DNA from: Bacteroidota bacterium
GTDB taxonomy: Bacteria; Bacteroidota; Bacteroidia; Chitinophagales; Chitinophagaceae
Direction: 5' to 3'
DNA length: 62,775 nucleotides
NCBI GenBank assembly: GCA_030706685.1
Contig: JAUZOA010000021.1
Location: 1 to 62,775 of the forward strand
Positions 43,001 to 51,441 of the stretch are shown piece by piece (the first letter of the stretch is position 1; the number at the start of each line of letters is the position of its first letter). A program made the position numbers and the translations under genes. The notes below the pieces were generated by a model that had not been told where the DNA came from, ran no database searches, and saw only the letters and a list, made by a program, of their open reading frames with translations.

Positions 43001-43605
43001 TCAAACATATCCCTGGAGTACTTGCAAAGATTTTACATTTTTCCCATGCAACGGTATAACTTTGAATAAAGGTTTACTAAAGAAAAAATCGTTGCCGGCT
43101 TTTATGTAACCATTCATGTGAGAAGAGTCAAAATACTTGTCTGGCTTTAAATGCCCAAAATGAACCCTTACTTCGTCTTTTATTAGCGGGTATTGAATGG
43201 TAGTGGTTATCATTTTCTTATAAGTTGTGGTCTTTTTTTCATATTCGTCATAGCCAGGCGCCTTTCTATCTGGTGGTAAAATAATGGACAGTAATAATGA
43301 GGTTTCTTCCTCCTCCTTATAGATATTCAGGTTCGCATAACGAATGCTGTATTGAAATGAATCAGTACCAAAGGGCATTTTCCATTCGTCAGCAACGGCC
43401 ACAAGGGAAGAACGGGGAATGATTAAGCCATAGGTTAAAGTACTGTTTTTATACGCTGATTTTACCAAAGAGTCGCTAAAAGCCCTGAATTCCAGTATCC
43501 ATACCAGATTATCTTTTAAAACCTAGTGTCTATATCATCTGCCCTGAAATTGTTATCTAACCCTTCCGGCAATGATAGCTTGTTTAGCCAGGATTCTCTT
43601 CAAAC
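43001..43605 (-). pseudogene. broken gene of unknown family
   Basis: A 155-codon open frame reaches 43468 but has only a TTG there. The frame continues as coding-like text (DNLVWILEFRAFSDSLVKSA) back to a TAG at 43523. Just before it, the neighbouring frame reads WLNKLSLPEGLDNNFRADDI, then stops at 43516. The join suggests a frameshift in a single gene, with a further TGA at 43600. The body (FGTDSFQYSIRYANLNIYKE, KKTTTYKKMITTTIQYPLIK) is a soluble alpha/beta protein of unknown family. It could still be an intact short gene using TTG. Confidence 0.5.
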
Positions 43606-43695
43606 TTTCTCAACCTGATCTGAAGTCGCAGATTATAGATAACGACCGAAGAGCCTTTATTTTATTGAACGCTAAAGATTCGGGGGAAATATTTT

Positions 43696-44151
43696 CTATT
43701 TTTTGCTCTTTTTTATTTTGTTTATCTGCCAATTTATCAAAAAAAGCTTTGCAACAAAGAATAATAATATTCCAGGCAATAAAGTCAATATTACATAACT
43801 CAAGCTTATGACAAAAAAATATCCAACTAGTGAAATAATATAAAAAATGGAACCGATGACTGCAGTGCCCATATATACACCATATATAAAACGGTCTACC
43901 TCTTCTTTCTTATTTGATTGATCTTTTAACTCATTCAAATATGACTCCCTTAGTCCAATAAAAATTACTGGTATAGTTAATGGAATAGTTATCGCAATCG
44001 TTATAATAATGAGTTTTATAAATTCAAGGTTATTAAATAAATCTCTTTTATAAATGAATAGAAAAAATAATCCAGACGGAAGTAAAAATAAAAGAAAAAA
44101 AATCATTGCAATCCACTTTTTCACTGGCAGTTTTAACAACTCTTTAAACAT
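43696..44151 (-). CDS. AT-rich membrane protein, 151 aa
   Basis: Four hydrophobic segments: about 14-33 (IAMIFFLLFLLPSGLFFLFI), 45-67, 95-120 and 115-140. A basic C-terminus follows (INWQINKIKKSKK). No family recognised. The gene and its surroundings (about 43500-44470) are visibly richer in A and T than the flanking genes, with many AAA, ATA and TTT codons. This suggests recent acquisition. It may be an immunity or orphan accessory protein, but nothing supports that directly. Confidence 0.6.
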   Translation of the reverse strand: MFKELLKLPVKKWIAMIFFLLFLLPSGLFFLFIYKRDLFNNLEFIKLIIITIAITIPLTIPVIFIGLRESYLNELKDQSNKKEEVDRFIYGVYMGTAVIGSIFYIISLVGYFFVISLSYVILTLLPGILLFFVAKLFLINWQINKIKKSKK

Positions 44152-44477
44152 AACAAAATTTTTAAGTAAAGTACTTTATAGCTCAATAAGACTACCCTAA
44201 CTTAACAAAGATGCTATAAGGTTTTATCAGAACTATAAAGATTCAATTTTCATATTGCAGTATAACAACCCTAATGAAACTTCGAAAGTTATGGGAAACG
44301 ACTGCGTAATGAACTCTCTGTTACCCTCAATGTATTTAATATTAACGATCGACTCCTAAATGGAGAATCTCAATAAGCGATGTTACAAGTAATGCAATTG
44401 GCTAAAAAGGGCTCTTCAATGACTCGACAATATCTAAGATATGATTTTCTTTTCCATTTTATACTCAGTAGAAACCC
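44152..44477. other. 326-base AT-rich stretch, no gene seen
   Basis: It continues the AT-rich composition of the preceding gene. Only short frames are present. No tRNA, repeat ends or insertion-sequence ends were found that would mark an island boundary. Confidence 0.4.
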
Positions 44478-46451
44478 TTATTTCACAAACCCCACCATCC
44501 TATGCAACCCCACCGGATCATATAACTGCCCATCCTTTACCACCATCGATACCTGGCGAATATTGCGTATCTGCTGCAAAGGGTCGCTGTCAATAATTAT
44601 AAGATCAGCTCGCTTGCCTTCTTTAAGAGAGCCTGTTTGCTGATCCATCTTCATTACCCTGGCGGGTACAATAGTAGCGGATTGTATGGCTTGCAAAGGA
44701 GTAAGCCCTGCTTCCACATATAATTCCAGTTCGCGGTCAACACTATATCCCGGGAAACCCATATCAGTACCGGCTACTACGATAATGCCTTTATCATAAA
44801 GCGTCTTTACTAAATTTCTCATGGCTTCATAAACAGGTTTATAGACTTTTGCCTGCGCTTCGGGCATACCCGTATTTTTAAATAAGACCTGCAAAGGCAG
44901 GGGCAGCGAATAAAAAGCAGGCTCCATAACGGTGATATCATCTTTTAAAGAACGGAAGGCCAGTTCAAATACGCCAACGGTAGCATCAATGACGGTGTTA
45001 TGTTCTTTCAAAAAATTCAGCGTGGCCATACTCATGGAGTCATTCATATTCACCGACTGGTCTTTGTTTTTTTTCATAGCCGCATACACATACTGAATAT
45101 GGTTCACTCCATCCATCCCGGAATCGACGCCCTGCTGTATGGTCATACCACTTGGGATATGACCGGTAACGGTAAGGCCAAGACGATGTGCTTCATCACA
45201 GATCGCTTTTACAATGGGAGGTTTTACCGAACTGTAGATTTTTATTTGCGCAAAACCATTGTTCTTGTATAATTGTACATCCTGGATGGCTTCTTCTTTG
45301 GTAGCTGCTCTTACTATTCCAAGTCCCCGGGAACCGGGCCCATCAATGATTCCCGCTTTCAATATTTCCGGGCCAATGCCTTTATGGCCGTCAATCGCCG
45401 CTTTGATGGCATTGATATAACCGAATTCATTGCCGCAATCCCTTACCGTCGTTACGCCCGCGGCTAAGTAAGCGGGCCCCCACTCTGCCTGTTCAAAATG
45501 CGAATGCATATCCCATAGGCCCGGTACAACGAACTTGCCTTTGGCCCGGATGATGGTAGTATTGGCGGGTATCCTGATAGTACCGCTCGCGCGTATCTGT
45601 TTAATCAAACCATTTTCAACCAGGATATCCTGATTGGGGATTGTTCCACCACCATCCACATCAATAACGTTGACGCCAATTATCGCCAATACACCTTTAT
45701 TGGCTGCATTCATCTTCACGGAAGAACTGAACAATTCCATCCCGTATTGCGCGGCACGGGTGAGCAGATCTGGCAACAGGGTTTCATATTGCTCCTGCAT
45801 CATCTCCAATTTATCGCCTTCGGCATCATTGGTGATCAGGCATACGAGATGAAGATCCTTATCCGTCCATATAATTTCATTGCCCCATACCAGCCCGCTG
45901 ATCACGTATCTTTCCAACGGGATCTTTTGTCCCCGGAAAGAAAGAGTATCCTTTCCCTGTCTTGAAATCTTTACTTCGCCGGTTGGCAATAAGGGGATGC
46001 TTTTCGGTTCTTTATTTTTTTTCCAGTATTGCAACAGGAGCATCTGTACCGTACCGGGTGAATAGCCGCCAACGGGAAAAGCAAAAGGTTTCAGCGATTC
46101 CTGCCAGGCAGAATCATCCACGCGGATATTCGCTTGCTTGTTGGCAATATGTATCGTATCATTAATAGTAGAAAAGCGGGAAGTGCTTCCTTTGATGAAA
46201 AAACTTACCGGATCCAATGAAGTACTGGTAACCATTTGCGCCTTTAATGGAACAGCCTGGCCACGATCCACAAACCTGAAATCAATATCGTAGCGAACGG
46301 TATTGGCTTGTTTGGTTACGGTATAAGATTCCCTGCCGATATTCTGGGCGAACTTATGGAGAAAGAAACTGCCGCTGTCTGTCGCAGTGTTTTGAGCCAT
46401 GACTGTACACACACCCGGTGTAAGCACAAGGCTTAATAAGTATTTTTTCAT
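44478..46451 (-). CDS. amidohydrolase family protein (imidazolonepropionase-like)
   Basis: 657 residues from the ATG at 46451; the frame reaches 46502 but the inner start begins a signal peptide (MKKYLLSLVLTPGVCTVMAQ). Residues about 20-260 are a beta domain without clear assignment. The amidohydrolase barrel follows: GLWDMHSHFEQA (metal HxH), AQIKIYSSVKPP (Lys ligand position), RLGLTVTGHIPSG and DGVNHIQYVYA (His ligands) and VVAGTDMGFPG (catalytic Asp). The metal site is complete. It is probably a periplasmic hydrolase of a dipeptide or cyclic amide. The substrate is unknown. Confidence 0.9.
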   Translation of the reverse strand: MKKYLLSLVLTPGVCTVMAQNTATDSGSFFLHKFAQNIGRESYTVTKQANTVRYDIDFRFVDRGQAVPLKAQMVTSTSLDPVSFFIKGSTSRFSTINDTIHIANKQANIRVDDSAWQESLKPFAFPVGGYSPGTVQMLLLQYWKKNKEPKSIPLLPTGEVKISRQGKDTLSFRGQKIPLERYVISGLVWGNEIIWTDKDLHLVCLITNDAEGDKLEMMQEQYETLLPDLLTRAAQYGMELFSSSVKMNAANKGVLAIIGVNVIDVDGGGTIPNQDILVENGLIKQIRASGTIRIPANTTIIRAKGKFVVPGLWDMHSHFEQAEWGPAYLAAGVTTVRDCGNEFGYINAIKAAIDGHKGIGPEILKAGIIDGPGSRGLGIVRAATKEEAIQDVQLYKNNGFAQIKIYSSVKPPIVKAICDEAHRLGLTVTGHIPSGMTIQQGVDSGMDGVNHIQYVYAAMKKNKDQSVNMNDSMSMATLNFLKEHNTVIDATVGVFELAFRSLKDDITVMEPAFYSLPLPLQVLFKNTGMPEAQAKVYKPVYEAMRNLVKTLYDKGIIVVAGTDMGFPGYSVDRELELYVEAGLTPLQAIQSATIVPARVMKMDQQTGSLKEGKRADLIIIDSDPLQQIRNIRQVSMVVKDGQLYDPVGLHRMVGFVK

Positions 46452-46532
46452 GTGATAATTTAAATAAATGCAATGATCTGAATGATGTGCTAAAGTAGGC
46501 AAAAGGATCGTAAAGGCTTAGCTTATGATCTT

Positions 46533-46774
46533 GTGGTAGTGTGTTAATTGGCCGGGAAGCCGGGAAAAAAATTATTGGTAAATCAAATCTTATGGTCTCA
46601 GGTAGTGTCCCGGTTTCAATTTTCATGTTGACCACGGAGGATCACAGAGAAACAGAGAACCTCAGAAGGTGCCTGATTGTTTCTCGTGACCCTCTTTTAC
46701 GCTGTGGTTCTCTGCGGCCATGTCTCAAACCAGGACACTACCCGATCTCACCCCTCCCCGGCTTTTTGGTAGTG
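46533..46774. repeat. relic element (subfamily II) split by copy C
   Basis: GGTAGTGTGTTAATTGGCC at 46533, followed by GGGAAGCCGGGAAAAAAATT and TATTGGTAAATCAAATCTT, reproduces the left half of the subfamily II elements (copies E, F, G). It is interrupted at 46600 by copy C (46601-46742), then resumes as CCCCTCCCCGGCTTTTTGGTAGTGC. Removing copy C and one 8-base repeat restores a continuous relic of about 90 bases. Confidence 0.45.
46601..46742. mobile_element. MITE-like element, copy C, nested in an older element
   Basis: 142 bases. GGTAGTGTCCCGGTTTCAAT on the left and its inverted partner CTCAAACCAGGACACTACC on the right. The 8-base flanks TGGTCTCA (46593-46600) and CGATCTCA (46743-46750) agree at 6 of 8, so the duplication is present but worn. 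The interior has ACCACGGAGGATCACAGAGA and CTGTGGTTCTCTGCGGCC arms. The rest of the 46452-46814 gap belongs to the relic in which it sits. Confidence 0.8.
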
Positions 46775-46814
46775 CGTAAAAAATAAGACAAATAAAAGCG
46801 ACTTCATGCATAGC

Positions 46815-47846
46815 TCATGGTTTGGCGATGGTAACACTGATCTTTGTTCCCTTCCCGGGTTTACTTTGAATCGTTAATTGCCCGTTGATGGAAGTCACAC
46901 GCTCCCGTATGCTTGTCAACCCGCGTGTCTCTTTCTTGTCCTTCACATTGAATCCTTTGCCATCATCAGTAATAGTGAGCACTATATTGCTGCCATTTTC
47001 TGTAATGCTGATCCCGGCATTTTCGGCCCCGGCATGGTATATGATATTGGTAAGCGCTTCCTGGCAGATCCGGAAAAAGTCCAGCCTGATCTCATTCGTT
47101 AAACAAGATTCATCATAGGCGCTTTCAAAGCGGCAGGGAATTTCATTCAGGATGGAAAACTCCGTGCAATACCATTCCAGCGCAGCATCCAACCCAAGAT
47201 CTTCCAGCATATTCGGGCTGATCGAAAAAGAAATTCTCCGGATAGAATTGATAAGAAGGTCCGATACTGCCAACGCATGCCCGATCCTGTTTTTCGAAGA
47301 TTCCTGCAGGTCAGGCTCACTGGAGCCGACGCTGTCAATATCCATCTTAACCACAGAAGCCAGTTGCGCCAGCTCTTCGTGCAACTCAACGGCAAGGTAT
47401 TTCTTGTTCTCTTCCAGGCTACTTTTAAAATGGGTGGCTAAACTTTTAAATTTTTTATATTTTTCCTCAATCTCTTTTTCCCTTTGTTTCCCCTGGGTAA
47501 TATCTTTCGCGATAGCGAATACCACTTCTTTCTCGGGGATATAAATGGAAGTCCATTCTAACCAGACGGTCTTTCCATTTTTCGTCATATAGCGATTTTG
47601 AAAATTGACCAGCGCCTTGCCTTTTAATAATTTCGTCCGCTCGCGGTGAGTGAGGTCCTTATCGTCGGGATGAATGAACGAGGATATTGGCTTTGCAAAT
47701 AATTCTTCACGGGTATACCCTAATTTGCCGATGACAGCCGGGTTGACTTTTCTGAAATAACCGTCTTTCCCGGCAATACATACCAGGTCCGGCGTCAACT
47801 CAAAAAAGGCAAACATTTCAAATTCGGGATCTTCCCAATTGGACAT
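46815..47846 (-). CDS. PAS-domain sensor histidine kinase (NarX/HisKA_3 type)
   Basis: 343 residues from the ATG at 47846 (a TTG seven codons upstream is in frame). A PAS domain at about 10-125 (LVCIAGKDGYFRKVNPAVIG; WLEWTSIYIPEKEVVFAIAKD) is followed by a coiled linker. The HisKA_3-type dimerisation box has AVELHEELAQ (His156). The HATPase domain has FRICQEALTNIIYHAGA (N box), ITDDGKGFNV (G1) and GLTSIRERVTSINGQL (G2). No transmembrane helix, so it senses a cytoplasmic signal. No response regulator is adjacent; it is an orphan kinase. Confidence 0.92.
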   Translation of the reverse strand: MSNWEDPEFEMFAFFELTPDLVCIAGKDGYFRKVNPAVIGKLGYTREELFAKPISSFIHPDDKDLTHRERTKLLKGKALVNFQNRYMTKNGKTVWLEWTSIYIPEKEVVFAIAKDITQGKQREKEIEEKYKKFKSLATHFKSSLEENKKYLAVELHEELAQLASVVKMDIDSVGSSEPDLQESSKNRIGHALAVSDLLINSIRRISFSISPNMLEDLGLDAALEWYCTEFSILNEIPCRFESAYDESCLTNEIRLDFFRICQEALTNIIYHAGAENAGISITENGSNIVLTITDDGKGFNVKDKKETRGLTSIRERVTSINGQLTIQSKPGKGTKISVTIAKP

Positions 47847-48011
47847 AGACACAGAAAATTTCGGCAATATTATCTCAGAAACAAGTGTAACCCAAGTGAA
47901 CCTGTCCTTTTAGTTTGTGAAAGTTGACCCAACAAGGCATTCATCTTAAATTTCCGTTATATGTTTCTTTCCTGTTAAGTGTTTTCCTTATGAAAGTGAT
48001 AAAAGAGGATC

Positions 48012-48056
48012 TTAAAAAAGAGGCGGTCCTGGCTGTTTATCGCAGGCAGGGCCGCC
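48012..48056 (-). terminator. strong hairpin with T-run (minus strand)
   Basis: GGCGGTCCTGGCTG (48022-48035) pairs with CAGGCAGGGCCGCC (48043-48056) at 12 of 14 positions around a 7-base loop. On the minus strand it is followed by CTCTTTTTTAAG. It lies 52 bases downstream of the His-rich lipoprotein gene, so it is most likely that gene's terminator, placed just upstream of the sensor kinase. Confidence 0.7.
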
Positions 48057-48107
48057 GGGTGCAAACACTCGCCGTTGCGTATCTTTTGAAATCTCTTTAG
48101 CGAGGGG

Positions 48108-48284
48108 TCAATTATGAATATGGATATCTGCACCTACACCCACTTCTGCCCTGTGATGATGCCGGTGTTCATATCTTTCGTGATGACGATACTCCCGGTG
48201 AGAATATTCAGGCCCCATACAGCCGGATAAAAATGACATAATCACTATGGCGGTAAAAATTATTATGAATATCAGCTTTTTCAT
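48108..48284 (-). CDS. small His-rich lipoprotein, 58 aa
   Basis: The ATG at 48284 gives MKKLIFIIIFTAIVIMSFLSGC, a lipoprotein signal with Cys22. The mature part is only 36 residues and very rich in His, Glu, Arg and Tyr (EYSHREYRHHERYEHRHHHR), followed by ADIHIHN. The longer frame to 48365 is not used. The clustered His residues could bind Ni, Zn or Cu, but this is a guess from composition. It is followed by a strong hairpin terminator. Confidence 0.72.
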   Translation of the reverse strand: MKKLIFIIIFTAIVIMSFLSGCMGPEYSHREYRHHERYEHRHHHRAEVGVGADIHIHN

Positions 48285-48451
48285 ATTCTTAAATTTATAC
48301 AGTAAGTAGTTTAAAAACCATGCCAGTTGAATGAAGAATAAATTAACAGGAACATCTTTTAACAATCAGGGAAATTTGTAGAAGAATGATTTATTAAAAA
48401 AGCGTTAATAAATTGGTACGATTAGGATACCATTAACAGGGCAAACGGGCG

Positions 48452-48600
48452 GGTAAGAAACCCCATGTCTCCCGCTAAAACACAAAGAAACCCATGTCTC
48501 CCACTAAGACACTAAGAGCACAAAGCACTTATAATTGATTGAAATTTCTTTGTGATCTTAGTGTCTTAGTGGGAAAATGTTTTTCGACCAGGATACTGCC
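48452..48600. repeat. inverted-repeat element with ACTAAGACAC-type arms (copy I)
   Basis: CCCACTAAGACACTAAGAGC (48500 onward, to 48525) pairs with GATCTTAGTGTCTTAGTGGG (to 48573). On the left side the opening phrase is doubled: ACCCCATGTCTCCCGCTAAA and then ACCCATGTCTCCCACTAAGA. GACCAGGATACTGCC closes the right side and resembles the family's end AGGACACTACC, but no matching left end or 8-base duplication is visible. The rest of the 48285-48650 gap is empty. Confidence 0.65.
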
Positions 48601-48649
48601 TGAATTGACGCAACTTTGTATCCTGGTAACAGTAATATTATGATCCGGA

Positions 48650-49120
48650 AAGCGGCATAGCATGATTTTAATTTTATTTACAGCCTGCATATACACCCGC
48701 AGGTAAACCGTTTTTTATTTTATGAAATAGCGAATGAAGAAGAGTTCAAACCGGTCTTCGATAAACTTTTGAAGCAGGGTATTTTATATGTATATGAAGA
48801 AGAGGGTATCCTGAAGGGAATGTTCAAGCTATCGCCCAAAGAGCATCGCGCTTCCCATATTGTCGCCCCCGGTGGCTCGTTATCCATCCCTCCTTTTCCG
48901 GCCAGGGTTGTGGACAGCGGTGTTGAATCACATTATTTCATTTGGCAAAAGGAGGGGTTTTCTTCGCATGGAATTGGGTGTCTCTAGTATCAATACCCGG
49001 GCGATTCACCTGTATGAAAAAGCAGGCTTTCAAAAAGAAGGCCTGCTAAAGAAATACATTTATCTTAAAAAGGAAGATCTTTTCCTGGATGATGTGCTGA
49101 TGGCTTACTTATATGACTAA
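48650..49120 (+). pseudogene. GNAT family acetyltransferase pseudogene
   Basis: Three pieces of one GNAT protein lie in order but in different frames. First DFNFIYSLHIHPQVNRFLFY and EIANEEEFKPVFDKLLKQGI, running to KGMFKLSPKEHRASHIV. Then, shifted, HPSFSGQGCGQRC (the acetyl-CoA-binding R/Q-x-x-G-x-G/A loop region), ending in a stop. Last, shifted again, GFLRMELGVSSINTRAIHLYEKAGFQKEGLL up to AYLYD and a normal stop at 49120 (segments read in turn). No single frame covers the protein. Confidence 0.8.
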
Positions 49121-49198
49121 AGTGATTATTGATTACCGGCAATGCTGCGCTTATTTTTATCGCAAAGCCGGAGTTAACCAGCAAGTTGAAATGACGAT

Positions 49199-49747
49199 TT
49201 ATGTTTTTAAACAGGCGTCTTTCAGCATCTGCATATAAACGATGCCTTTTTCACGGGCAAAATTTATATTACGGCCGGGGATATCTTCGGGGCTTTTATA
49301 ATTTTTTAATGCCTGCTCAATACTTTCTTCCCGCAACAAATGGAGCATCGGGTAAACAGACCGGTTAGTATAATTAGCCGCATCATCAGCAGGCGAACCG
49401 GCAAAACGGTAGAGAGGATGAAAACTGGCCAGTTGATAAATGCCTTCGTAGCCGTTTTGTTTTAATCGTTTTTCCGCCAGCGATACCATATCAAGGTAGT
49501 CATGAAACAAGCCGAATGAATTGGGAAAGATCAGGAAGCTTGTTTCGATCCCTGGTTCATTATCCAGGCGGGTCATCTCCCGCGAAAAAGAACCCAGGCA
49601 TATAGCCGGGGAAGTACTGTTTTCTACATAATAATGTACCCTCTCCTGCTTGATTGCAGAAGCGGCGAAAGGACAGAAGTTACATCCCAGCACCACATCG
49701 TTAATCCATTTTTTGGTTTGATCAATTACCTGCTGAGATGCGCTCAT
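49199..49747 (-). CDS. DUF1415 family protein
   Basis: 182 residues from the ATG at 49747 (the frame extends to 49819 without coding look). It matches DUF1415 throughout: TKKWINDVVLGCNFCPFAAS near the N-terminus with a CxxCPF motif, LIFPNSFGLFHDYLDMVSLA, then YQLASFHPLYRFAGSPADDAANYTNRSVYPMLHLLR (adjacent conserved blocks). Its function is not known; the family is cytosolic and conserved in many bacteria. Confidence 0.9.
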   Translation of the reverse strand: MSASQQVIDQTKKWINDVVLGCNFCPFAASAIKQERVHYYVENSTSPAICLGSFSREMTRLDNEPGIETSFLIFPNSFGLFHDYLDMVSLAEKRLKQNGYEGIYQLASFHPLYRFAGSPADDAANYTNRSVYPMLHLLREESIEQALKNYKSPEDIPGRNINFAREKGIVYMQMLKDACLKT

Positions 49748-49864
49748 TCCCTGTTTTTTTTGAGGAGCGAAGCTAACCTTATTTATCAGAAGCCAGTAAC
49801 TTAAATCAACAACCCTCAACCGGAAGATTATAATTTTTTCCCCCGAAGAAATGAGCTGTCACTT

Positions 49865-50007
49865 GGTAATGGGTCAGTTTGAAATATGTCCACTGAGAAC
49901 CGCAGAGATAAAGAGTGCCACAGAGATACTATCATGAATCCTCTGAGATTCTCTGTTTCTCCGCGGTTCTCAGTGGCCCACATAAATATTGAAACTGACC
50001 CGCTACC
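49865..50007. mobile_element. MITE-like element, copy D, with perfect 8-bp target duplication
   Basis: 143 bases. GGTAATGGGTCAGTTTGAAA on the left; on the right GAAACTGACCCGCTACC (its complement reads GGTAGCGGGTCAGTTTC). TGTCACTT flanks both sides (49857-49864 and 50008-50015). The interior is a long imperfect hairpin: TGTCCACTGAGAACCGCAGA against CCGCGGTTCTCAGTGGCCCA. No coding capacity. It fills most of the 49748-50043 gap. Confidence 0.88.
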
Positions 50008-50043
50008 TGTCACTTCTTTATCGCATCGAAGAACCTGCGATCC

Positions 50044-50448
50044 CTATTTTGTAACTACGGTTACTGTTCCTGTCATTGTGGGATGAATCGTACAATGATA
50101 GGAATAGCTGCCCGTGGCCGAAAATGTTTTGCTGAAATGGCCACCCATTGGGATACTGCCGCTGTCAAAACTATTATCATCGGCTGTAACAGTATGCGCC
50201 ATATTATCATTATTATTCCAGGTAACGGTAGCGCCCGCCATCACAGTAATCGCGGCAGGGCCAAAGGACATATTCGCAATGTTAACGGTATTAGCCACTA
50301 CAGGGGGATTGCTATTATTACTGCTGCTTTTAGAGCAAGAAAACAGCAGGATCACGGACAGTAAAAACAAGCCTATGATAGTGGCATTTTTTCTTTTACT
50401 TGTGGTCAGACCTTGCCTGGCGTCAACAACCATTGCGATGTTTTTCAT
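50044..50448 (-). CDS. cupredoxin-fold lipoprotein (plastocyanin-like)
   Basis: 134 residues. A long basic leader ends in a lipobox SVILLFSC (Cys38). A blue-copper domain follows from about 55, with the first ligand His in NDNMAHTVTADD and the rest in SYHCTIHPTMTG (Cys, His, Met). FSKTFSATGSYSYHC is the typical approach to the copper loop. It is probably a periplasmic copper electron carrier or copper-binding protein. No oxidase or copper-export gene is adjacent. Confidence 0.88.
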   Translation of the reverse strand: MKNIAMVVDARQGLTTSKRKNATIIGLFLLSVILLFSCSKSSSNNSNPPVVANTVNIANMSFGPAAITVMAGATVTWNNNDNMAHTVTADDNSFDSGSIPMGGHFSKTFSATGSYSYHCTIHPTMTGTVTVVTK

Positions 50449-50685
50449 ATTCTTTAAATTTTACTTACCAGCAAAATCGCCAGTAGTAACTGTAATTTAA
50501 AATTAACTATACCGCGATGTTGTTAATTGTTTTCTTTTAACATAACCCTTCAGCGCTTATGGAACTTTTTTATTCACAGTATATGTTCCTTGAAGTGAAT
50601 TGTCATGTGTTTGCAAGATATGATCAACCATATATAGCGAATAACCATAATCCCGGGATTCTTTGCCTTCATCAATGAATGAATG

Positions 50686-51177
50686 CTATTTCAACAAAGC
50701 CATCTGCCCAAGATGATAAGCGAGGTGACTGGTGCGGTTGATAATTATATTCAGCTTGTTCCTGTGCGGTTCTTTGGCAAAATCTCCTTCGGATACCGCC
50801 ATATGTCTTTCAAACCATTCCATATCTGTAGTGGATTGGATATGCGAGCCCAGCTTTTCATTCACTGCTTCCAGGTATTTTTTCAGTTCAGCCACAGTCG
50901 GTTTTTCCAGCCCCGATTTATCAGGGTTTTTGATAAAGACATTCTCTAATTGCGGATACAACTTCTCACCAAAGTCCAGTATGGGCAGCATACTATCGCT
51001 CACGGCGATTAAATGACCCAGCAAATAAATACCGGTGTTTTTGCCGGGAGCAATTTCCTTTGAAAGCTGTTCAGCGCTTAAAGATTCCAGCCATTTAGTA
51101 AGACTGCTGTTTTGCGTATTCCAGGCGGCCAATACCATTTTAATAAATAATTTTTCCTGTGTCGCGATGGTTTCCAT
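50686..51177 (-). CDS. DinB family protein
   Basis: 163 residues, a four-helix bundle with the DinB metal triad pattern: LLGHLIAVSD (His), MEWFERHMA and TSHLAYHLGQMALLK (His-x3-His). ATG at 51177. Such proteins bind divalent metal and include putative thiol-S-transferases or stress-induced proteins; no clear activity is known for this group. The reading frame stays open for 45 more codons after the TAG (see findings). Confidence 0.88.
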   Translation of the reverse strand: METIATQEKLFIKMVLAAWNTQNSSLTKWLESLSAEQLSKEIAPGKNTGIYLLGHLIAVSDSMLPILDFGEKLYPQLENVFIKNPDKSGLEKPTVAELKKYLEAVNEKLGSHIQSTTDMEWFERHMAVSEGDFAKEPHRNKLNIIINRTSHLAYHLGQMALLK

Positions 51178-51441
51178 TTTAGTAGTAGTTTAATTGGTGA
51201 GTAATTTTTTGTACGGCCCTGCCATTTCCCCGGCGGAAAGGTATAAAAATCCTTTTTGGCATATTGCCGGACCATTCCTGATCCTTCATAACACAAAATT
51301 CCCGGCGAAAGTTTTGACCACCAGAGATTTATTTTCAAACAGAACACTTTACGAAAAAATATAAATCATTTTACAACATGACCATCATCATTGCATCAGC
51401 CGCCTGTAGCGATCTACTTTTACTCACTTAACTGTTTTCCC

